From: Dimorphilus gyrociliatus
Lineage: Eukaryota > Annelida > Polychaeta > Dinophilidae
Direction: 5' to 3'
Length of the DNA: 64,000 bases
Assembly: GCA_904063045.1 (NCBI GenBank)
Contig: CAJFCJ010000001.1
Span: 2,239,501 to 2,303,500 of the forward strand
The translations under genes were made by a program, and so were the position numbers. Shown piece by piece: positions 23,062 through 34,355 of this stretch; position 1 is the stretch's first letter; the number at the start of each line of letters is the position of its first letter. The notes beneath the pieces were generated by a model. It saw only the letters and a list, made by a program, of their open reading frames with translations. It was not told where the DNA came from and made no database searches.

Positions 23062-23659
23062 TTATAAAGGTTTTAGACAAGTCTTTTGCCAATTTTTTAC
23101 TTTCCTCCACTTATCATCATCAAGTTCTCCAAATTCGCAAGGTTCTTTTTCGCACGGCCTACACAGTTCTTTTACTCTACGATATAATTGCCCGTTTAGC
23201 AGATCCACATCCCTCTCTAGCTCATCTTGTAAGTTTGTCAGGGAATTAGGTGAAGCATCGAAACTGATGTTAAAATAACTGTATACGAAAAAGATTATTA
23301 ATTACTTGATGCTTTGGCAATTGTTAAATGGTAGATTTTAAAATAGTTTGTTTATCTGGATCAGAAGGGGAAGAATCTACTCTAATTTGTTATCATTAGT
23401 AATATTACTTACTGGCCTTGGTAGTGTTTATTTGAATCTATATCCCTCATGGCGTAAGGCAATTTCTTTTCTCCATGATTTTCGTATGTCCTTAATACTA
23501 CTCCTTTAGAAGCAATTGATAGTGATATCCGCTTTATCGCTTCGGCTAATTTACTCTGTGGATCGCATGTGAAATACTTAAAATATCTTATTAACAATTT
23601 CTAGATAAAATTACCCTTTCGAGTGTCCTAAAAACTAACGCTAACTCGTATCCGGGCAT
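23062..23659 (-). CDS. MRPS6: Mitochondrial small ribosomal subunit protein bS6m
   Basis: Structural protein of the mitochondrial ribosome small subunit. Exons 23659-23615, 23555-23413 and 23278-23062 give 134 residues, close to the 125 of the human protein. Recognition blocks: MPGYELALVFRTLER at the start, IASKGVVLRTYENHGEKKLPYAMRD with the S6 Asn-xx-Glu-xx-Leu-Pro-Tyr motif, then YFNISFDASP and a C-terminal tail rich in Cys and acidic residues. The first exon is only 45 bp and is missed by simple ORF calling. As in animal bS6m, there is no long cleavable presequence. The start codon is the only ATG compatible with the family N-terminus. Confidence 0.93.
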
Positions 23660-23990
23660 GCTCTGAGGCGATAATACGTTGATGTAAAAGTAGTGCTAGG
23701 GATATCGTAAAAAATTCGAACACATTTTTTTTACAGCTAACCAAGGTTTGTATTATCTTAAATTCAGTAACATACAGATATAATGGCACAAAGCGTATTT
23801 AAGTTACAAAATTTTCAACATTATTTCACAAAAATTGACAATTGAACTTGTATTAGTTGAAGGGTCACAGCGATAAACTCGAAGAAATAAATATAGCAAA
23901 AATTATACAGCAATAAAAGTAAGCAGTCATTCAAGTGTTTTTTTTACAAGTTATAAAAGACAAAGACAAAAAACAACATTCTTTCTGCAA
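23660..23990. other. Short intergenic region upstream of MRPS6
   Basis: About 330 bp separate the MRPS6 start from the nuclear-receptor stop on the same strand. It should hold the receptor 3'UTR and the MRPS6 promoter. Nothing else seen. Confidence 0.5.
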
Positions 23991-25887
23991 TTATTTACAG
24001 GACTTTTCACTCAATATATCCTTCAACAAATCACAAATAGGTAAATTCGAATCATTTTTTGCCTCGTACAATCGACTAATAGCGTTTTGGGACAGCTGCC
24101 TCACATGAGGCAATAGAGAAAGCAAATTGCTTATTCTCTTTGCAGATCCATCGCCAAACTTTCTCTTTGAATATTCATCCAAAGCGCTAAAAACATCGTC
24201 GTTGATTGTACAATGAGGCAGTTGCTTTATTCGGCCATTTACAAGTATTATAACTTTTAGTAGCACATATTCCTCTTTGGAAATATCTAAATCGAAAGCT
24301 TTCTCCGATAGATCGAATAAATATGGTGTTAAATTTCCACCTACGCCCCCATCTTCACATTTTCGCCTGTCAAATATTAGATCAGTAGCAAATTGCACGT
24401 ACTCCCCAGCATGAACTCTCGATCTCCAAATGCATTCCCATGACAAAAGCTCCATCCAACTGGATTCAAGAAAGCAAATTTGATCTTCTTGTGAAAGTTT
24501 ATCAAATTTTGGTATTAATTTAGCCCAATTAATGTTGTCAAGTAGTACCTTGTTGTACAGCTTTATGAAGACCTCGGTTAGATCATCATTTACATTATCA
24601 GCCCTTCTGTCTGGGGGTTCAATTTTAAGTAAAGTGCCAAGGTAACCAGTTTCTATTGAGATAGGTTCGCAAAATCTAAGACCAGCTTCGAAGCATTTCT
24701 TTAGTTTACAAGCCGAGCACTTTTGAGGACAAGTGCATGTATACCTAACCCGATTTTTGATGGTTTCGTTAAAAAATTCTGAGCATTCGACACAAAATTC
24801 TTTGTCGACTTTGTGCCCTGAACACACTTTACATAAAGTGCCACGTTCTTCCGGCTCCTCGTCATCATCATTCTCTAGAAAGAATTTTACTCCAAACCCT
24901 CCACCCTCTAAAGATTGTCGCCTTAATGAATTTTTATCATCCGCCTTCGCCGTAGCCAAGCTGTCAAGATTACATGGAAGGCTTTTGGCGCCGATTTGCT
25001 CACCTTGGAGAAGTTCTCGTAAGGTTGCAGATGAATTCTTCGGCAGTGAAGAATAAGAATCATAGCCAGAATCCAGAGATCGGGTACTGCTTGACTTTAC
25101 CATAAAATCTTTGTTTTTGATACCTGTTAAGTCGCTTCTCGCCCGTTCAGTGACAATTTCGGCCAACAATTCGAGATTTTCTCCCGACCGCGCCCAATGA
25201 GGTAGCTTAGCCAAATTTGGGACATCATTCGTCAGAAGGGATTCAAGAATAGATTTCTCAGAGTCTGAAAAGAGTTTGCAAAAAGGTTCTAAACTATTGT
25301 TCAATAAATCTATAAAGTTACGATCGGTGGCGCCATCATGCACTTTCTAATAGTATCTGACGGACTGATTGCAAATCCACGCAGTTATTGCAATGTTTAT
25401 CTATAGCATAGTTTAAATAATAGCAGATAAATAACAAACCTCCCGTTATTTATGCCTTTTAAAATGTCTCTTATTTTAACTATGCTTAAGGTTTTCGAGG
25501 AAGATTTCCATAATCGACAATTAATTACTTATCCATCATTTTGTTTAAGTATTGTCTATTTAGTCGAATAAGATTTTGCTTACCGTGTCTGTTTGTAGTG
25601 GAGGGTATAACGGATGCCGTTAAGTACTTTATGAGCTCTGAATCCGATCTACAGTGTTTCAGTCGGCTGTCAACTTCACGTGGAGCTTCTATAGTTGCCT
25701 TACGCTGACTACGCTGCATACTGGGCATTGTGTTCCTTCGAACGCGATGCTCCTCCATATCTCTATCCAGTGACGGGGGAAGTTTAAAAGTCGATGCCAT
25801 GAATGGAGGACAGCTAGAATCCAATTTTGTTCTTTTTACTTGCTCATCTCCCCTCCGTAAGTCATTCGGGCGTTTTACAGTCGACAT
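23991..25887 (-). CDS. Estrogen-receptor-like nuclear receptor (NR3A type) with degenerate DNA-binding domain
   Basis: Two exons, 25887-25584 and 25309-23991, joined by a phase-1 intron (donor g|gtaagc, acceptor actttatag), give 540 residues. The N-terminal 260 residues are disordered and carry basic RVRRNTMP and RKAT motifs that look like PKA sites. Residues 261-310 are a shrunken two-finger domain: CKVC-x9-CVEC then CTC-x3-CSAC and KLKKCFEAGL. All eight zinc Cys can be counted, but the first loop is C-x9-C (13 in estrogen receptors) and the second finger is C-x1-C-x3-C instead of C-x5-C-x9-C. The ligand-binding domain (about 345-535) is clearly ER-type: INWAKLIPKF, LESSWMELL, IWRSRVHAGEY, NLLSLLPHVRQLS, and the helix-12 core CDLLKDIL. 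Equivalents of human ER-alpha Glu353 and His524 are Val356 and Arg514; Arg394 is kept (Arg397). Nuclear location and a regulatory role are inferred; direct DNA binding and estrogen binding are doubtful. Confidence 0.88.
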
Positions 25888-26435
25888 TTCTTCTTTATTA
25901 ATCTAATGCTCATCTGAAAATGACACACACATTGTGAAATTCCTATGGTATTTAACAAAAGTAATGGTTATTCATTATTAGTAACGTAGTATTTATAAAG
26001 GTGTCGTTGGTTTGTACCAACTGACCTTGCGGATGTTTGAAGGACTTTCATTAAGTACTGAGCATATCGTAAATGATCGAAACATAAATTATGAACACAC
26101 TTAAGGATAAATTGTCTCTAACATAGTATACGTTTTCAAAAATAGAAACTTACAGAATAAAAGTGGCTAAAATCGGCGATAATATTGAGTTGAATTGGGA
26201 ATGCCTCTCTTTCAACGCCATACTAAGTCATGTGACCAAAACATGGACGAGTCCTTCATTTTTAACCTTTTTATTGTCAGCACGGCGAGAGAAAGGAATT
26301 CAAAAAACAGATTTAAATAGACTATGAACAAGCGTACTCAATAGATAAATAAGTGAATTATTCTTTGCGATATCAAGAGCGAGCCGACACCCCTATCTTG
26401 ATTCGAGTCCTTATAACGCATGCGCGTGTTTCAAA
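25888..26435. promoter_or_regulatory. Divergent promoter region of the nuclear receptor and DLST
   Basis: About 550 bp between two head-to-head start codons. A splice acceptor (attttcag) about 40 bases upstream of the receptor ATG indicates a 5'UTR intron. GTCATGTGACC at about 26228 is an E-box-like element. No coding exon. Confidence 0.45.
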
Positions 26436-29049
26436 ATGGCGGCAACCATACTTTCCTCTTCGAAACAGCTTTCAAAGTTTATTACACTACAAAGTCGAAT
26501 TTGTTGTAGCCAGGTTAAATTTTTCTAAAATTTTCTAAATTCTTATGCGTTTTTTAGTCTTTGTCATAATAGATTAATGTGTTGATGACCGTTTAGGTTT
26601 CAACGTCAATTGCCCTTGATAAAAAGTTCTTACAATTTACTATTAATTATTGAATACTGATCACTGAAAAGAGATAATAATTATCCTTTATTTTTAGATT
26701 CATTTTCTGTCAAGACAGCAAGAGCTAAATAATCTTGGTAAGTTTAAAGAGATATTCATGGCATGGGTATATCATACACATTGATTTATATTTTCACTCT
26801 AAAACCATATTAATATTTAGGTAAGCTGCAATTTTACAGGGTTAAATATATAATAAACAATAAAAATCAATTGATCGGTCAGAAAAAAATTTATTTAGTC
26901 ATATGATTTTTCAAATTTATCAGAAAATAGAATTCTTATAATTTATTTAATAATTTATCTTGTCATGTTAGATTGCATGCTCTATGAATTTTATTATATT
27001 CTTATCAGTAGTCATGACCTGTCCCCTGTACTTTTCAAATGCACTTATAATATATCATTCAAAAAAGTTCTTTTTTTAGAATAAATAACCATTTCAATTT
27101 TTACTTTAAACAGCTCTGAAGAGAGAAAAGCCCAACTTTTCATTGTCTGCACAGAAACTTAGCAGTCATGTGTCAAAAAGATTTTTGAGAACAACGATCA
27201 AACTAGGTACTTTACTCTCCACTTTCTATTAAAAAAAAATAATAAATTATAGCGTATTTTGTTCTTGAGTTCATTCAGTTTTATGTTTATGTTTTTCAGA
27301 TGATCGTAAAACAATAGTATGTCCACCTCTAGCCGAATCAATTTCAGAAGGAGATATTGTGTGGCTTAAAGGTAAAATAAAAGTAAATCTCTCAAATCCA
27401 ATTTGAAGGTCAACTTTTAATGTGTTTTGACAGATGAAGGTGACTTTGTTGGTGTCGATGAGACTATAGCAGAACTAGAAAATGACAAAGTAAGTTAGTT
27501 CAATTTTCTCCGTCTATAAAATATCTGATACTGTTCTAAATTATCTGATAAATAAAGACAGGAATAATACACATGTTTTCAGAGGTTTTGTCCTTAATAA
27601 TGGACATGACCTTGCACCATTTAACGTTTTGTTATTCTGTCTCTTAGCTCTGAATTGTTGCACGTAGTTTCAGAGAAAGAGCAACATTATGTAATAATTT
27701 CACTATAGGCATATAGAATACAACATTGATTTTAATTTTTATAAAAATATCAAAAAAATTAGCCAAATATAAACAATGCAAAATAAAATTGATATAGATT
27801 ACATTTGACATTGAAAGGTTGAAAAATAGGCAAAACATTAGTCTGTAATTTTCTTTTAATTTGCTAGTCAGTTTTGAAGCCACATATTAATTATTCAGTT
27901 TATTTGAATATTTAATAGCATGTTAGAAGCTATCAATGAGAATTCACCCTATTTTTCAGGCAAATATCCCAATTAAGTCACCCTATAATGGATTGCTGCA
28001 AAAGCTTATTGTTGAAAGTGGAGATACGGTATCTCCTGGAGGTGATCTTTGTATAATTGAGGAAGGTGCAGCAGGTGCACCCCCACCTGCCGCAGCAGCA
28101 CCGCCACCGCCACCATCACCTTCATCGCCGAAAGCTACAGAAGAACCTCCAAAGACTTCGTCTATCCCCGACTCTACGCCAATACCGACGACCCCTCCAC
28201 CGGTAATTATGAAATAACCGTGTTAAAATGATAAACATTGAATTCAAATAGGTTCCGCAAGTTCCTAGTCAACCGATATCTTCAAAGCCTGCAGAGAGTG
28301 TCAAAGCTCAAGAAGCTCAGTTTAATGCATTCTCACTCTCAAACGAAAAGAGATCGGAAAAGAAGGTAAAAATGAATCGTATGCGGCTGAAAATTGCCCA
28401 AAGACTAAAGGAAGCTCAGAATACTTGTGCCATGCTGACAACTTTCAATGAAATTGATATGTCAAACATAATATCACTTCGTAAGCAATATCAAGAAGCT
28501 TTTCAGAAGAAGCACGGTTTCAAACTAGGATTTATGTCAGCATTCTTAAAAGCTTCTGCTTACGCCTTGACCGATCAACCTGTAGTGAATGCTGTTATTG
28601 ATGATAATCATATTCTTTACAGAGACTATGTAGATATTTCCGTGGCAGTAGCAACACCTAAGGGCCTTGTTGTGCCTGTTGTTAGAAATGTTGAATCTAT
28701 GTCGTTTGCTGATATAGAAAAGTCACTTGTTGATCTGGGGGAGAAAGCAAAGACAGGCGCTTTAGCTATAGAAGATATGGAAGGTGGAACATTTACAGTT
28801 TCCAATGGCGGGGTCTTTGGTTCAATGTTTGGTACACCAATAATTAATCCTCCTCAATCTGCCATTCTAGGAATGCATGGAGTCTTCCAGAGGCCTGTAG
28901 CCGTTGATGGAAAAGTTGAGATAAGGCCAATGATGTACATTGCCTTAACATACGATCACAGACTCATCGATGGAAGAGAGGGCGTTACATTCTTGAAAAA
29001 GATAAAGAGTGCTGTAGAGGATCCTAGAATGATGTTCTTAGACTTGTAA
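26436..29049 (+). CDS. DLST: Dihydrolipoyllysine succinyltransferase, E2 of 2-oxoglutarate dehydrogenase
   Basis: Mitochondrial matrix enzyme moving the succinyl group from lipoamide to CoA in the citric-acid cycle. Seven exons: 26436-26513, 26698-26737, 27114-27206, 27300-27371, 27434-27489, 27960-28202, 28252-29049; 459 residues in frame. A basic, Ser-rich presequence starts [14 protein letters not shown]. One lipoyl domain follows ([16 protein letters not shown] to DLCIIEEG); the lipoylated Lys sits in ENDKA, where most DLST have ETDKT. A Pro/Ala-rich linker ([16 protein letters not shown]) comes next, with no E3-binding domain, as is normal for animal DLST. The catalytic domain shows [51 protein letters not shown] and the active-site His/Asp in [11 protein letters not shown]. 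The initial exons are small and outside simple ORF calls. Confidence 0.95.
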
Positions 29050-29300
29050 TACTTTACTTGCTTTGCAAGTTTATAAAACAAAGAAGTTTCTTAAATACGT
29101 CAGTCACATGGTCAATACAAACTTTTAAAATTGCTATTCAATTCGTTTCTTTTTATTGCGATCTGTTAGAAATCGATTTTGAAAAGTTTAGATGAACGAG
29201 AGAAAAATATAATTGAATTAAATTTAAATAGAATTCGATATATTTATATATAAAATAACCATTAATTAAAAGTCATAATTTTTTAATTGAAGAACGGAAA

Positions 29301-32300
29301 TCAAAAGTAATACGATGGCGTTCCTACGAAGTCGAGTTCGTTGGTTCGATTTACATTTAGACGAGCGACGTCAGGCAACTCTTCACTGTTGCAAGGCGCT
29401 TCGGGAGTTTTGGTTGCTTGGATTGGATTGGATCTTGCAACAACAAACTTGCCCTGAGCAAGTGGAGGCGTTGAAACATTTCGGCTCTTCAAGAGGTCCA
29501 CTGATGAATCTGGTAAACCAAATTCTCTAACAACTCTTAATTCAAATTGTCTAAGACATTCCGCATTTATGAAGTTTGAATGAGCATAATATAGTCTATG
29601 ATTGGCTTCAATCTGTTTTAATCTTTTTTCCATTCTGTTCAAAGTACTCTCGCCCGGTAGGGGCATAGTGTCAGACACAATATCTGGTTTACTAAATGTT
29701 GAATTGGAAGTAACAGAAATACTACTAACGCTCCAGTCGTCTTCGGTCATTTTTTCCTCAAGAACCGCCTGCAATTCGTCAATATAAGGCTGGAAACATC
29801 TAGGATAGCGTCTATACTCTGGATGCTGAATAAGATCAATCCATCCTTTACCCGTACTATAGTTTAATAAATCAACACCTCGGCAACTAGATGGCATTAC
29901 CAATCCCCTCTTGTCGGCCGCCAGAAGAGTTTCCATATCACTTGAAGTAATAAAATTATAGCGAACTAACGATAACAGTTCAGAAATTATAGATTTTAAC
30001 TCGGTGTCATCTAAATCTCGTCGTTTTACACCTTTCTTCGAAACACTATGAGTTGTATGGTTAAGGAGATTCGGTTCTCGTTCCTCTATTCTTTTAATCA
30101 ATTGCTGTTCGCCCCATTTAATTACGGCAGATAGGATTTCGCCCTCGGACGCCTGTAAAGAATATCATATTACACTTGATTTTTCATTTTCCAATGCCAT
30201 AGCAGGCTAAAGAATACTATCGACTAATGGATTATACAAAAAAGACACGATAGAGGAGCATCATAGTCTAAATTCTAGCACAAGAAAAACTTAATACTAG
30301 CATAAATTTAATTGTAACCTGTGTCAAGTCAAAAGGTTATTGACATCGGCAACTAGCCATAAGAAACGATTTAAGAATGATGCAAAGAGTCTTAAAATCT
30401 TAACTTTGGAAGGATTGTAATATCAACCTTAATAGGTTTGTGTTGATTCATCTATTGACAGGGCTTTTTTTACGCATATATCTTTAAGCTATATTTTATG
30501 GAGCGAGATACAAGTTTATATATATTTTTCTATGCAGCTTATACTCTTGTATAGCTATATGTTTATTTATATATATTATACAAAGATTTATAACGTATCA
30601 GTGTCAAATTATGCTCGTCTCTTCTTTCTTATAAGAAAAAATAGATTTCTTATCTATTTTACGAGATTGGTGAAAATACAATCGATAGCAAAAATCTTCC
30701 TTAAAAAAATCAATTTAATGGTTAAGAGTACTTCTTTTTTGGTTAGTCAAACATAAAATCTGTTCCTAAAAACCCTAGGGGATATTGGGAACAAAGGCAT
30801 TATGAGGGTATTGTCCAATAGGCTAGAGCGACAGCCAAACTTGATAAGTTTTTTCTATTTATTTATATTTCTATATTTTCTACCGCTGACGTTTTTCTCT
30901 GCTAAAAAAATCCAAAAATACACGGATACCAAATCTTAAATATTTACAGAAACTATTAGTCTGTTGGATATACCATATATTTATTTTATCGATTTTATTA
31001 AGAATAAATTATTTAGTTACAAATCGATAAATTATGATTTACGTTTACATGTAACGAAATCGTCTCTTGGGTAACAAAGTAAAGTAATTTAGTGTGGCAT
31101 ATATTTTACGCTGTAAAAAGGAATTAGAGCGGAGAAGTAGTGCCATTTTGAAACAGAAAAAAGAATTCGTAAAGAATTATGGTATTAACTCGATTTAAGG
31201 ACCATTTTACTTCTCTCTCTTATTAATTTTCCTGTAGAGGAGAATTTACTCTAAGATTAGCAATCTATTTCTCTTTTTTTTTTTCTGTACTACAAAAAAG
31301 ATAGTTGCAATTGCGAGATACTATCTAACCAACTGAAATTTGAGAGTTTTCATTAATTTCTTTAGACCAATTCAATTAGGTGTATACTATTAGCATTAGA
31401 TGGTATAAAATTGATTCTAAACTGGTGAACTAACTGTTGTTTTTTTTTTAAACTAGCCTACTTGATTAGAGGTTGATGAGAAAATAAAAAAGCTAATTAT
31501 AAAAGTTTTCGAAGCACTCACTTGCAAAAAGTCTGACGTTAAAACACTCTTAACCGTCTCTTCGTCCAAATCCAGCCAAACACCAGACTGAACTAACTGG
31601 GAAAATTCTTCTTGCACAAACACTTCGCACTGCCTTAAAACCCATTTCGATCCGTGCTTCATACGAGCCCAATTAATTATTTCACAGCAAGTCTCCACGT
31701 TCACCGCTTGCCAGATGAGATTCTCGCAATTTTCTGCCATCTTACCAAATTCTATAAATCTAAAATAAACCGAAAAAGAAAGAAAATGTAAATTTAAGAA
31801 ATCGCAAAGCAGTATTTAGAAGAAAATAAAAGAATTTTACATCTCTAGAACTTGTATGTAATTTATTTTAAGTGAAAGTTCAATTAGAAAGAAATGTGGT
31901 GATAGAACGTAAAACAAATAAACGGAGACTTAATTATTTCAGTTAAATAACGCGTTTTCTGTTATTCTTGTTGCTTTATGATTATTTTGTAAATCCGATA
32001 TTATATAAGTAGATAATTTTGTCTACATTATTTGTTAATAAATCGAAAAGCTTAGGTAAAAACTTTCTTTGTAAACTTATATTTGCTATATATTTTTATA
32101 GCATAAAAATAGAATATGTATATATATAACAAGAGTATCTAACCTGGCTATCTGGTACAGGTCAATCGTATGTCGAACATGGGTTGGAAGATTCGATCTT
32201 TCGGAATTTGCTAAAGCATTAGCGTCGGCTAAAGAAGACTGAGGGATGTTCGGAATGAGTGTGGTATCAAGAATGTCCGTATAAATTGCATGAAGAATAG

Positions 32301-34355
32301 TTCGAGCGTATATCCGAGGTATAACAGCCTCGTCCAGCTGAATTATTTCCGGATAATTTCGTCTGCGCTTTTCCAGTACATTTCTAAAGAAAGGCGATCG
32401 GGAGGCCAATAAAGCTGTAATAAATAAATAAATAAACATAATATATAACATTTTTATAATTCATAAATATCGTTGATTTCTTTTATCTCTGAATTTTTAT
32501 GACATCAATAACACATCATTTAATCCTATACGCATGGTACATTTATTTGCCTTCTTTTATAAAAATCATACGACGCGAAATACAATTGTAAGAATAAGAA
32601 TTCGTTTGCTTAAAATTGATTAATTACGCAAAAAATGAAGAGAAAATGGAAAGAGAGAACTTGTTACTTACTGGTACAATTTATCTGAATACTATCTTTT
32701 TAATTATATTCTGACAAGCGGAATATGAAATAATAATTTCAATCTCGTATAGATTTTCCCCAATAGCACATTTGCTTAAAATATTATCCCATTCCTAAGG
32801 AAAAATTGCCTTTCTTTCCTTCTATTCCTCTATCTATCTATCTCGATTAGTTTATGAGGATACTAGCCGTTAAAAATTATTCCCTCTTATTTCTTTATAC
32901 ATGCTTTCAAGATGTCAACAAATATAACCTCGATAAACCATTTCGGTATAATAGTAACATCTGATAATTTTTATTTGTTATTTACATTATTTTAGTCACT
33001 ATTAGAGAATTTTCAACCTTTTATTTCTTTTCTCTACGGTGTATCATAAAAAGGCTTTTCTTTCATTTATACGCTGTTATTATATTAATGACATAATTAC
33101 TGTCAATGAAAGCAATGATAAAAGTTTCATAAGCTATTTTGAGAATATATTATAAATATGGTGTATATACCCTTAATGGTAATTCAATAGAAAAGCTAAC
33201 TGAATGGTCAATAAGCGGATGTGAAGGGAGGAAGGGAATTCTTTTTTTGAGAGAAAAGAGGTAGGAGTGGACAATGAGACAAGAATATATAGTTATCTCC
33301 ATTGGCTGATCAACAATGATTATCGTTTGTAGGAAACGTGTTATCGATTAATTCTGATCGAGTTTAGGTTTGACCTCTTTTTTTCTTTAATTAAAATATT
33401 GACAAAGGATTAAATGAAAAAATAAAAACCTTTATGGCATCTGTACTCTTCAATGTCACTTCTTGCATCACCCAATGAATTTAGGTAATTGGACGTTGAA
33501 AATACCAAAACACAATCGTAATCCCTAATATCCCTAGTTAAGAGTGCTCTTAAGTCGTCTTCGAGGCGATTCGGCATACCAAACTCATGCTTAAGCTTTT
33601 CTATAACCGGTCTAGATGAATCGTTACCAATATCCAAATATTGCGTGTAAAGAAATCGCAATAAATCGCCAAATAGAGCAGCGTCGACGCCCAGCGTCCT
33701 TATATCGATTGGTATTGGCCTATCAAATCTGTAACAAAAGGTGAAGAAAGCAGATGAATAGAAAATATATCTACAGCCTAATATTGTTGTTAATCTAAAA
33801 GTTCTACTTTATATGCAGGACCACGCGGGGTGTATTGTTCCTTCGAATAAAGGCGGAAATAAGGCATAAGCCTTGAAGCTGTTACTAAGTGATAGAAAAA
33901 AAAATTTACCTCTTATATTTAGAAAATAAATTGCGGAAGTACTGGCATCTCGAGGATAGTATTGACCGATGTGCGGAAAAAATTTCACCGTCATACATAA
34001 GCTGAACATCTGCGCAGTACTTCCTATTGTATAAATTTTCCAGATTATCCCTTAGAGACGATGATAACGGTCTCGCACTCTGAGCAAGAAGAGTGACTTC
34101 TTTTAACTCCTTCAAGCTATTAAAAACGTTTAGCAATTCTTGAATATTTTTCGTACACCATCCATTAGTCAATTCTTTCACAGCCTTTCCATAGTCGAAT
34201 GACCGGGAGGAGCGTTTCACTCGAAGCACCTTCTTCCTAAGAGTTTGCAGTTTCCCTGCTTTCTTCGTATAATGTGGATGACGACGGTTATCCAGTTCAG
34301 TCCCAATAAAAAAGTTTTGAACTCTACCGCTAACAGACGATTGACTAACGCCCAT
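29301..34355 (-). CDS. BTBD7: BTB/POZ domain-containing protein 7
   Basis: Regulator of epithelial cell adhesion and branching in vertebrates; molecular mechanism little known. Exons 34355-33910, 33728-33430, 32414-32144, 31759-31522 and 30152-29301 give 701 residues. The ATG at 34355 begins MGVSQSSV, an N-myristoylation signal as in vertebrate BTBD7, and follows a 5'UTR acceptor (tttctgtttcag); the longer upstream frame is therefore not coding. Two BTB domains are seen: YNRKYCADVQLMYDGEIFSAHRSILSSRCQYFRNLF, and YDCVLVFS...ALLASRSPFFRNVLEKRRR with IPRIYARTILHAIYTD. BACK-like helices follow (SKWVLRQCEVFVQEEFSQL), then the very conserved KRIEEREPNLLNHTTHSVSKKGVKRRDLDD. The long Pro-rich C-terminal half of vertebrate BTBD7 (over 1,100 residues) is missing; the protein stops after DFVGTPSYYF. 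The introns at 30153-31521 and 32415-33429 are the longest in the window's assembled genes. Confidence 0.94.

Noticed and set aside
25525-25887. A separate 120-residue basic protein upstream of the nuclear receptor
   Set aside because: A strong donor (g|gtaagc) lies inside it, and a matching phase-1 acceptor at 25310 joins it in frame to the receptor exon, so I treat it as receptor exon 1.
30532-30756. 74-codon frame inside the BTBD7 intron
   Set aside because: Low-complexity Tyr/Ile/Phe-rich reading of AT-rich DNA with no supporting signal.
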